This document shows, piece after piece, positions 1 to 7,260 of a stretch of DNA of 64,000 bases; position 1 is the first letter of the stretch; the number at the start of each line of letters is the position of its first letter. Below the pieces are notes generated by a model that was given only the letters and a program-made list of their open reading frames with translations, did no database searches and was not told the origin of the DNA. The DNA is taken from the NCBI GenBank assembly GCA_964636985.1, contig CAZWSX010000004.1, forward strand, positions 186,001 through 250,000, written 5' to 3'. A program made the position numbers and the translations under genes. Source of the DNA: CAZWSX01 sp964636985 (GTDB lineage: Bacteria > Planctomycetota > Planctomycetia > Pirellulales > Pirellulaceae).

Positions 1-530
1 TGAACCTGCGAAACATCGAAATGCTGCAAGCGAAGCCGGGCGAAGATGCCGACGACGCTTGGACACGCATGAAAGGCAAGCTCGGCACGGGCAAACATCT
101 CGATGAAACTGTCATGCTGTTGCCGGACGCCGTGTCCGTCAGCGGTGGAAAGACGGTCGTTACCGATCCCGAAACCGGTGAGACAACCACCGTTGTAGTT
201 GGAGGCACGGGCGGCACAGGTCCAGCCGTCGTCACCGGTGGCACAACCACAGGCGGAACGACAACCGGCAATGGTGGTGTTCCCGGCAATCTCTTTGGCG
301 GCAACGGTGGAGCCGGAACCGTCTCCAAGAAATCCTGCTCTGCTCCTCCGACATCTGGTCTGAATCTGCTCGGTCAGGTCGAGTCATGGGGCATCGGTCC
401 CGCCACGAGCGTCAACAACGTCGCCCTCAAGATCGGCAAGATGACCGGGGCACAGCTTCAGGCTCTCATCAAGCACCTGCCCGATGGCGTCACCTACGGC
501 TTGGACTTGGAGAAGGAGGAAGGTAACTGA
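1..530 (+). CDS. C-terminal part of a probable DUF499-type AAA ATPase (partial)
   Basis: The frame is open to the left edge, so only about 175 C-terminal residues are seen. A Gly/Thr-rich low-complexity linker (roughly residues 60-100 of the visible part) separates two folded segments. The tail has an LNLLGQVESWGI segment and ends with a GAQLQALIKHLPDG-like helix. I associate this tail with DUF499 ATPases, which in defence islands sit beside DUF1156 methyltransferases and PglZ proteins. The neighbours downstream fit that setting exactly. No Walker motifs lie inside the window, so the ATPase assignment is inferred from the tail and the context. The stop overlaps the next start codon (TGATG), which shows translational coupling. 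Confidence 0.55.
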   Translation, partial: NLRNIEMLQAKPGEDADDAWTRMKGKLGTGKHLDETVMLLPDAVSVSGGKTVVTDPETGETTTVVVGGTGGTGPAVVTGGTTTGGTTTGNGGVPGNLFGGNGGAGTVSKKSCSAPPTSGLNLLGQVESWGIGPATSVNNVALKIGKMTGAQLQALIKHLPDGVTYGLDLEKEEGN

Positions 531-1525
531 TGTCAACATTCACCGCCGATCTTCTCGAATCCGTCACAACAGGTACGCCGCAGCAAGCATGGGGCGACAT
601 TGCCAATCATCTTTGGCAGACCTTCTCCGCTCCGATAGCACCGGCTGTCGCTGATTCCGAAGTGGTCAAGCGAGACCGAAGTATCATCGAACTCGAAAAC
701 ACAGTGTCCGGCTCCTGTTGGGATTTGTGGAATCAGTTCGAATCCAGCGTTCCCAAAGCCAGTCTCGGAATCGTGGAATTCTGGAATCGCATTCACGGTG
801 GAAAAGCGGTCCTGATCCTCGATGGCGTCTCGCTACGGGAAACGCCGTGGCTGCTTCAGCAGGCACAGGAGCGTGGCTACACGGTTCACGTTGCTGATCC
901 TCGTGGAACGGAACTGCCCTGCGAAACATCTCCTTTTGCCAAGTCACTCGGCTTCGCTCAGCGTTCCGCCTTGGAGAACAACGGTGCCGGTGGTGCCCAC
1001 AAGCTGACTGGTGCCGGTACGGAGTCCTCCAACCTCAACTGGAAAGACTGCATCGGGCTGGTTGGAACTCAGGAAGGTTTTGTCTTCTGGCATCACTTCC
1101 CCGACGAGCGAATGCACGATCTGTCGGTGCCGGGTGAAGGTCTGCACAAGTTGGCGAGGGAGACGCACGAGCATCTCACATCCGACGACTTCTGGGCGTT
1201 CGTCGAACGGCTGGCGACCGGTCGGCGGCTCGTCATCACCAGCGATCATGGCTATGCCGCCTGCGGTCTGTTTCCTGACCTCGTGGACAAGGATCAGGTC
1301 GATTACATGAAGAAGCTCTTTAAGAGCGGACGCACGGCGACGAGCGAAAGTGACGACGGGGCATGGGTTCCGCCGATTGACCTGCGGCTGTCAACCAGCC
1401 ACGGCTCGCATCGGTATGTTCTCGGTCGCCGGAAATGGAAGAGTGCCGGGGGTTACCCGACACTGCATCACGGCGGCTTGTCGCTGCTGGAAGTCTTCGT
1501 CCCGTTCATCGAGTTGTCGAAGTAA
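530..1525 (+). CDS. PglZ-like alkaline-phosphatase-fold protein
   Basis: This 331-residue protein carries the landmarks of a PglZ domain: AVLILDGVSLRE near residue 92 (the metal-binding Asp strand), VITSDHGY near residue 234 and HHGGLSLLEVFVPFIEL at the end. PglZ proteins belong to the alkaline phosphatase superfamily and are core parts of BREX and related phage-defence systems. BREX PglZ proteins are much longer. This one is reduced to about the catalytic core, as in DISARM/BREX-related islands. It starts on an ATG that overlaps the previous stop, so the two are co-translated. The fold assignment is fairly safe. The exact enzymatic role is unknown, as it is for the family in general. Confidence 0.8.
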   Translation: MSTFTADLLESVTTGTPQQAWGDIANHLWQTFSAPIAPAVADSEVVKRDRSIIELENTVSGSCWDLWNQFESSVPKASLGIVEFWNRIHGGKAVLILDGVSLRETPWLLQQAQERGYTVHVADPRGTELPCETSPFAKSLGFAQRSALENNGAGGAHKLTGAGTESSNLNWKDCIGLVGTQEGFVFWHHFPDERMHDLSVPGEGLHKLARETHEHLTSDDFWAFVERLATGRRLVITSDHGYAACGLFPDLVDKDQVDYMKKLFKSGRTATSESDDGAWVPPIDLRLSTSHGSHRYVLGRRKWKSAGGYPTLHHGGLSLLEVFVPFIELSK

Positions 1526-1613
1526 CGGGTCGGCAAGCAGACGACAGATTGAACATCAAAGAGCAAGCATCAACGGAATCACTGGCAGAGCATTCAACGG
1601 ATCGAGGGTGAAA

Positions 1614-4600
1614 GTGGCAAAGAAGAAGAAGACGAAAGCCGAAGAACTTCAGGAAGCGGTCGCCGAGGCGGTGGGTGCCGGGCGGGAACTGCACTTGGAG
1701 TCCGTGGACTTCTCCGATCCGAATCGCCCCAAGACCTGCCTCGAAGTCGATTTCCCGATCCTGCATCTAAACCACATTGCCGGTCCAGAAATGTCCTCTG
1801 GTGCGGCAAAGAAGCCTATCTACACATGGCAAAAGTGGTGGGCACGTCGAAGCTCGGCGGTATTCCGTGCGATGCTGATCGCTGCGGCAGCGAAAGCTCC
1901 CGAAGATCAGGGCGAAGCAGCGAAGACGGTCTGGGACGCCTACTACGGCAATCACCAGAAAAACGAAGCGTTCCGCAAGCTGAAAGTTGCCGACATCTTC
2001 ATGGGCGGCGGCACGACCATCGTTGAAGGTGCTCGCCTCGGAATGCAGATGTACGGCAACGACCTTAATCCGGTCGCTTGGCTGGTCGTCAAGAACGAAC
2101 TGGCTCAGGTCGATCCGAAGGAGGTCCAGAATCTCCTCGACACCATCGAAGCCGAGGTCAAGCCGCAGGTCATGCCGTACTACGCCTGCGATTGTCCTCG
2201 TGGGCACAAAGGAAAGTGGACGCATAAGCCAACCGGCAAAATCATGGGGGCTGAATTCGATCCGCTCAGCCTAACGCCAGAGCAGAGACCGGAATACGAG
2301 TACGACGGTCCACAGGTGATTTACACACTTTGGGATAAGCATGGTCCTTGTCTTGCGTCGGAGTGCAATCACCGCACACCGATCCTGTCTTCACCCGTCA
2401 TAGCCGTGAAATCGTTGACCGTGAAAGCTTGGACAGATAAGGAATGCCGGTCCTGCGGTAAGAAGTTCGACATCGAGCAGAATGATGCTCGGATGGCACC
2501 AGCAGCAATGCTGGTCGTGGCGGACACCGAGGCTACTTACGCTGTCATGGACAATAACGGCAACTACGCTTGTCCTCACTGCGGGCATGAACGGCAAGAC
2601 GAGAAGGCAGCGAGTGACGGTCAGTCATCGTCACTTGGCAAATCCAAAAACAAGAAGATCGACCTGTCTTTGTTGATTCATCCCGATTGGCTCAAGGGAT
2701 CACCGGGAAAAGAAGCTGGCGGCAACTGGTTCGGCGGAAGCGTGACCGACACTGCTGAGGCAACAGCCGCTTGGAATAGAGAACGGTCGAAGACCCTCAA
2801 GCTAATTGAAGTAAGGGGGCGATTGCCGGAATCCATTGTTTGCCCCGACACCTTGGAGGTTTTTCCGACCGGCAAAGATGGGAGCACGGTTCCCAGTAAG
2901 TCGAAATTCAAATGTCAGGAGCCAACATGTGGACGTGTCCAAGACGTTCTTGCGGCAGTTAAGGCGAGTAAGAAGTCTGCACCAACATCGCAGTTTGCGA
3001 TTCAAGGTTACTGCCCTAAATGCCACGAAGCGAAGGTTCCGTATGGGGGACGTTTTTTTGCCACACCCGACCATCGATTATTTGACGCTGCCTTCCGTGA
3101 ATGGGAGCAACGAAAGGCGACAGACCTCAATCCGTACTTCCCTAAGGAAGAAGTTCCGTATGGCTTTATGACCTCGCAGAACAATGGAGGAATCCCCAAT
3201 CATGGATACACTCACTGGGACACGATGTTTAATCCGCAACAGTTGTTATTGCATTCACAACTGTTGAAGTCGATTGCTAAGCGATTGCCGTCTGAAACGG
3301 CATTGGCTGCGTTGGGGGTGTGGCAGAAGTATGTGCAACATGACTGCATGTTCTGCTTTTGGGATAGTCAGCAAGACTGCCTTGCACCGCACTTTTCCAA
3401 CAACAACTTTCATCCTAAGCAGACTCCGGTACAAAACAATCCTTTCACAAAACTCGGACGTGGCAATTGGCAGTCATGCGTTGCAACTTGCATGGAAGCG
3501 TTGGACTGGAAGGAGTCACCTTGGGACCTCGTCTTCGGCGATAGTATTGAAGGCGAAGACATCAAGTCGAAAACCCTAAAAGTTCGCATTGGTGATTCGC
3601 CACGTCAGCCTGTTAGCATTGAATGTTGTAGTGCGAGCACCTGCACGTATTTGGGTTCTGGCGATGTTGATTTGGTCATTACCGACCCGCCATTCGGTGG
3701 GCTGTTGCATTACTCTGAGTTGTCGGACTTCTACTATGCGTGGTTCCGGCTTCTGACAAAGCAAGTATTTGGGAAGCTGTTCGAGCCGATTTATACTCCT
3801 AAAGCACTTGAGGCGGTTGCGAATCGAGCCAGAAACCCAAGTGATGCCGATGCGTTCTACCAGCGACTACTCACCGAATGCTGGAAAGAGGCACATCGAA
3901 CGCTCAAGCCCGGAGGAATCCTTGCGTTCACGTTCCATCACAGTGAAGACGAGCCGTGGGTGGCGGTCCTTGAAAGTTTGTTTCAAGCGGGCTTCTATCT
4001 CGAAGCGGCATATCCGATCCGCAGCGATGAAACGAAAGGTGAGGGAGCGAAACCCGGAACATTCGGCTCGCAGCAGATCGAGTTCGACATCGTTCACGTC
4101 TGCCGCAAAAGATTGGAAGAGCCAGAGTCGATCAGTTGGGCACGGCTGCGGAGACAAATCATGCGGGATGTTCGCCAGCTTCAGGAGATCATTGAGCAGC
4201 ACCAGAAGGAAGGTCTCGGCGAGGCTGACCTACAAGTGATCCGCCGTGGCAAGGCTCTCGAATACTACTCCCGCCATTACGGCAAGGTGTACATCGAGAA
4301 GGGACGAGAGGATGAGTTCACCGTCAAGGATGCCCTCGTCGGCATCAATCAGCTTCTCGATGACGAGAGCGACACGACCAGCGAAGCCCCGCCCGTGCTC
4401 GCCGAGCCGTACACCCGGCAGTACCTTCGCCTGTTCGCCGACAAGAGCACGCTCGACCGTGACCAGATGCAAAAGTATCTGCGTGGAACCGGCGTTTCAC
4501 CGTCCGAGTTCTTGGAGCGAGGCTGGTGCAGCGAAGAGAAGAAGGTGTTTACCGTCGCCGATCCGCTCGAATGGGCTAACCAGTGGAAAGGGAAGCACCG

Positions 4601-4877
4601 CAAAGGGATGTCTCGTGACTTCGATCAGACCTACTTCCTGATCGGTGCCTGCTACGACGACAGCGGTATCAAGCTGAGCGACACCCTCAACAGCGGCAGC
4701 TTCGTCCCACACCCCGCCATCAGCGACCTGCTCGACTGGTTCGCCAAACACGGCAGCGACACGCACATGAAGTCCGCCGCCAAGCGAGCCAAGCAGATTT
4801 ACTCATCATGGCTGGCGAAGAACACCACGCAGGTCAGCACCCAACGGACGCTGTTCGACTTGGAGGATGATGAATGA
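1614..4877 (+). CDS. DUF1156-type DNA adenine methyltransferase
   Basis: Probable N6-adenine (or N4-cytosine) DNA methyltransferase of about 1,087 residues that would mark host DNA in the defence system. I chose the GTG at 1614 because GAGGG lies five bases upstream. The open frame runs back to 1350 but overlaps the PglZ gene there. N-terminal residues 40-75 contain the WQKWWARRSS segment typical of DUF1156. An AdoMet-binding loop (ADIFMGGGTT) follows, and the catalytic motif IV, TDPPFGG, sits far downstream near residue 690. The long insertion between them holds several CxxC pairs (CRSCG, CPHCG, CPKCH) that look like zinc ribbons. This alpha-like order, motif I before DPPF, matches the family. 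The stop overlaps the lipase start (ATGA). Confidence 0.85.
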   Translation: MAKKKKTKAEELQEAVAEAVGAGRELHLESVDFSDPNRPKTCLEVDFPILHLNHIAGPEMSSGAAKKPIYTWQKWWARRSSAVFRAMLIAAAAKAPEDQGEAAKTVWDAYYGNHQKNEAFRKLKVADIFMGGGTTIVEGARLGMQMYGNDLNPVAWLVVKNELAQVDPKEVQNLLDTIEAEVKPQVMPYYACDCPRGHKGKWTHKPTGKIMGAEFDPLSLTPEQRPEYEYDGPQVIYTLWDKHGPCLASECNHRTPILSSPVIAVKSLTVKAWTDKECRSCGKKFDIEQNDARMAPAAMLVVADTEATYAVMDNNGNYACPHCGHERQDEKAASDGQSSSLGKSKNKKIDLSLLIHPDWLKGSPGKEAGGNWFGGSVTDTAEATAAWNRERSKTLKLIEVRGRLPESIVCPDTLEVFPTGKDGSTVPSKSKFKCQEPTCGRVQDVLAAVKASKKSAPTSQFAIQGYCPKCHEAKVPYGGRFFATPDHRLFDAAFREWEQRKATDLNPYFPKEEVPYGFMTSQNNGGIPNHGYTHWDTMFNPQQLLLHSQLLKSIAKRLPSETALAALGVWQKYVQHDCMFCFWDSQQDCLAPHFSNNNFHPKQTPVQNNPFTKLGRGNWQSCVATCMEALDWKESPWDLVFGDSIEGEDIKSKTLKVRIGDSPRQPVSIECCSASTCTYLGSGDVDLVITDPPFGGLLHYSELSDFYYAWFRLLTKQVFGKLFEPIYTPKALEAVANRARNPSDADAFYQRLLTECWKEAHRTLKPGGILAFTFHHSEDEPWVAVLESLFQAGFYLEAAYPIRSDETKGEGAKPGTFGSQQIEFDIVHVCRKRLEEPESISWARLRRQIMRDVRQLQEIIEQHQKEGLGEADLQVIRRGKALEYYSRHYGKVYIEKGREDEFTVKDALVGINQLLDDESDTTSEAPPVLAEPYTRQYLRLFADKSTLDRDQMQKYLRGTGVSPSEFLERGWCSEEKKVFTVADPLEWANQWKGKHRKGMSRDFDQTYFLIGACYDDSGIKLSDTLNSGSFVPHPAISDLLDWFAKHGSDTHMKSAAKRAKQIYSSWLAKNTTQVSTQRTLFDLEDDE

Positions 4878-5989
4878 AGTGGCTCAAGTCATTTCTGAAT
4901 TTGCCGCTCAAGGATTTCCTGCCGGGCAAAGTCCGACTGTGGCACATCCTGCTGATCGCAGTGGTGGCGGTCGCTGCCCTAACTCTGCGAAATCCGGGTG
5001 GTCGCCCGTTTGACGGGAACCATCCGGTAACGCCCCCGACACCGTTCGCTGACATCGACGATCCCAAGAACATCCTCACGACATTACAGACGACATTCGA
5101 TGCAGATGGTCACCCGTCGCCAGTAGTTCTGCACTTGGCTCGTGCGTGCGAAGCCGTATACGCAAACGGAGAGACGAGCGTCCCTCGCCTGTTCTTCGAC
5201 ACTCGGTTCGACCGAGTTGTGCCGATTGGCTTCGGCTCGAACTCCGCCGTCGTTGGTCTCAAGGATGATATGGCTGTCGTCGTCTTTCGAGGAACGGATG
5301 AGATTAAGGACTGGTACACCAATCTGAACGTGCGGTGGGATTCCGTCGAACACGGCAGGCTGCATTCCGGCTTTTGGTCTGCCTACCAGTCCCTTCGAGA
5401 GGAAATTGTCAAGGAACTGACTTCTCGTGAACTCAAGCAGGTGTGGATTTGTGGGCACAGCCTCGGCGGTGCGATGGCTCTCTGCTGTGCGTATGACCTG
5501 TCGAGCACGAACACTGTCCCACTTTCAGGAGTCGTCACCTTTGGTCAACCTAAACTCGCTGACCGCTCGCTCGCCGCTCACATCAGCAGTTCGCTCAGCG
5601 GGAAGTATCTCGCAGTTGTCGCTGACGAAGACCCGGTAGCCGACACCGTGCCCCTTTGCCATTTTTGCGGCAGTGCCATTTGGTTCGATGGCGAATCGGT
5701 TCGCTTCGACAGAGGGCGGGTTGAAGCCATGCAGGACGGTCCGCCTGTGTTTGGTGCGGGTCCAGACGAGGAAGAGGGCGAGCCATTCTTTCAGGATGTG
5801 ATGAGCGAGGAGGAGCTTCGACGGAAGCAAGAAAAGTTAAGGCAGGAAGAGAATCCACCACCACGTAACCCCGACGAACCGCCTGTTTACGCCTCGTCAC
5901 TTCCGTTCTTCCGTGACCACAACATGAGCAACTACATCGCCAAGCTGCAAACCTACTTTGCATCGAACAACAGTGATGGGGGGAGGTAG
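4874..5989 (+). CDS. Membrane-anchored class 3 lipase
   Basis: This 371-residue protein is predicted to be a triacylglycerol lipase or phospholipase of the Lipase_3 family. One hydrophobic helix (about residues 23-38) would anchor it in the membrane. The oxyanion region is FRGTDEIKDW (near 138). The nucleophile elbow is GHSLGG with Ser196. An Asp in VADEDPVAD and a late His in DHNMSNYI complete a plausible triad. The start codon overlaps the methyltransferase stop (ATGA), so the lipase is built into the defence operon and is not a nearby passenger. A membrane-attacking lipase would be a natural abortive-infection effector. That role is inference. Confidence 0.85.
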   Translation: MKWLKSFLNLPLKDFLPGKVRLWHILLIAVVAVAALTLRNPGGRPFDGNHPVTPPTPFADIDDPKNILTTLQTTFDADGHPSPVVLHLARACEAVYANGETSVPRLFFDTRFDRVVPIGFGSNSAVVGLKDDMAVVVFRGTDEIKDWYTNLNVRWDSVEHGRLHSGFWSAYQSLREEIVKELTSRELKQVWICGHSLGGAMALCCAYDLSSTNTVPLSGVVTFGQPKLADRSLAAHISSSLSGKYLAVVADEDPVADTVPLCHFCGSAIWFDGESVRFDRGRVEAMQDGPPVFGAGPDEEEGEPFFQDVMSEEELRRKQEKLRQEENPPPRNPDEPPVYASSLPFFRDHNMSNYIAKLQTYFASNNSDGGR

Positions 5990-5995
5990 CGAACC

Positions 5996-6508
5996 ATGCA
6001 ATCACCACTCGTGAATGACGATCTCTGGAATCGCCGTGGCATCTCGTTGCTTTGGGACGCCGACGAATTGAACAAGCTCTGCCAGCCAAAGCAGGTCATC
6101 AGCCTGCGGCAGTTCCGGCAGCTTCATGCCAGTGATTGGAACGATGTTGATTCCTACATGGTCAACGATGCGTTGATTGTCGGGGGATTGGAGAGTGTCA
6201 TTGACGCACTTCCCCCTGAAGAAATGACACGCTGGCTGGAACAGAACATTTACCAGTCACTCGTGTCCTACCAGCGAGAGGTCGCCGGTGGAGGCGATCA
6301 AGCGGCGTTGATCCTATGGATGGTCGAACATTCCCGGCTCAAACACCACATCAGCGAAGATGCGTGGCTGTGGCACTGTGGCGGCGAACATCGAAACCAC
6401 CAGATTCCATTGAGCAACTGCCTGTTCAACGGAGCACAGCACGACCTCAAAGAGATTCACGACGCCAAGGGAAACCGCCTCGGCTTGTACCACCCAAGGA
6501 TTTCGTAA
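5996..6508 (+). CDS. Uncharacterised 170-residue protein of the defence operon
   Basis: It starts six bases after the lipase stop, with GGGGAGG just upstream of the ATG, so it is part of the same operon. I do not recognise the family. The protein is predicted soluble, acidic and helical through the middle. The last 50 residues are rich in Cys and His (WLWHCGGEHRNHQ, SNCLFNGAQH), which could form a small metal site, but the spacing does not match an HNH motif convincingly. Its position between a lipase and a membrane protein makes a partner, sensor or immunity role for the lipase possible. Nothing in the sequence proves this. Confidence 0.6.
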   Translation: MQSPLVNDDLWNRRGISLLWDADELNKLCQPKQVISLRQFRQLHASDWNDVDSYMVNDALIVGGLESVIDALPPEEMTRWLEQNIYQSLVSYQREVAGGGDQAALILWMVEHSRLKHHISEDAWLWHCGGEHRNHQIPLSNCLFNGAQHDLKEIHDAKGNRLGLYHPRIS

Positions 6509-6558
6509 CAAGTGATAGAATCGTTAAGGGAAAACACAAATCAGTTAGAGTGTATTGC

Positions 6559-7251
6559 ATGACCAGTTATCCGCAAATCAAAGGGATCTATGACGAGGAC
6601 GACCACACGAGATGGAGTCCGCTGCTTTACGCTATTGCATTCATGATCAAAGGGCTACGCTTTTTATCCTTGTTCGAATGGATAAAGCACTTTACGTTTA
6701 CCACGATCACCCCTGCTTGGTTTCTTGAAACGTATCTGTTGGTGTTCTGGCTTGTTACTTCAGCGACACTCGTTGCTTTTGGCAATACTATGAATGGATT
6801 GGCGGTAATTGCCTTCTGTTTTTTCCTGATCGCCCAAGTCGTTCAAGCAAACGTCTATCATGAATTGTTTCGTCCTAGTCGCCTCGCCGCACAGGGGAAA
6901 GATTCGCACGTCGCCCATAGTAGACTCCGAAGTCTCGTGATCGGCATTTTGAACTACAACTACCTCACATTTTTGTTCGGCGTGATCTATTGGAAGATGG
7001 CGGTAGGGTTCAAAGTACCAGCCCTGAGCAGTGTCGGTGACTTCATATACTTTTCGTATTCCGTGGCTTGGTCCGTTGGATCTCGTGGAATAGCACCAGA
7101 GTCCGTGGAGTGGAATGTAAAAGCGGTCATCGTTAGCCAAATCGTAACTTCTCTGTTAATGGTCGGCATCATCATTGCCACTGCCGTAAGTGCCGTTCGC
7201 CTTGTGGGCGAGAAGCCCCGACCAAAGACTGACAATCTGACAAAAGACTGA
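6559..7251 (+). CDS. Ion-channel-like membrane protein with a degenerate pore loop
   Basis: This 230-residue protein starts at the ATG at 6559. The longer open frame reaching back to 6316 overlaps the preceding gene in another frame and is unlikely. Hydrophobic segments lie near residues 55-75, 80-98, 124-146 and 188-212. The C-terminal half resembles a two-helix potassium channel module: a pore-helix-like DFIYFSYS followed by SVGSRGIAP, where a K+ channel would have TVGYGDIxP, and then a long inner helix. The filter is therefore recognisable in layout but altered in the residues that bind K+. It sits seven bases before the helicase gene, inside the operon. The channel homology is my inference from the pattern. 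Confidence 0.6.
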   Translation: MTSYPQIKGIYDEDDHTRWSPLLYAIAFMIKGLRFLSLFEWIKHFTFTTITPAWFLETYLLVFWLVTSATLVAFGNTMNGLAVIAFCFFLIAQVVQANVYHELFRPSRLAAQGKDSHVAHSRLRSLVIGILNYNYLTFLFGVIYWKMAVGFKVPALSSVGDFIYFSYSVAWSVGSRGIAPESVEWNVKAVIVSQIVTSLLMVGIIIATAVSAVRLVGEKPRPKTDNLTKD

Positions 7252-7260
7252 TCGCCAGTG

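Noticed and set aside
1350..1613. N-terminal extension of the methyltransferase frame
   Set aside because: It overlaps the PglZ coding region in another frame and its translation is low-complexity Arg/Ser-rich. The GTG at 1614 with GAGGG upstream is the better start.
6316..6558. Upstream extension of the channel-like gene
   Set aside because: It overlaps the 5996-6508 gene in a different frame and has no protein character.
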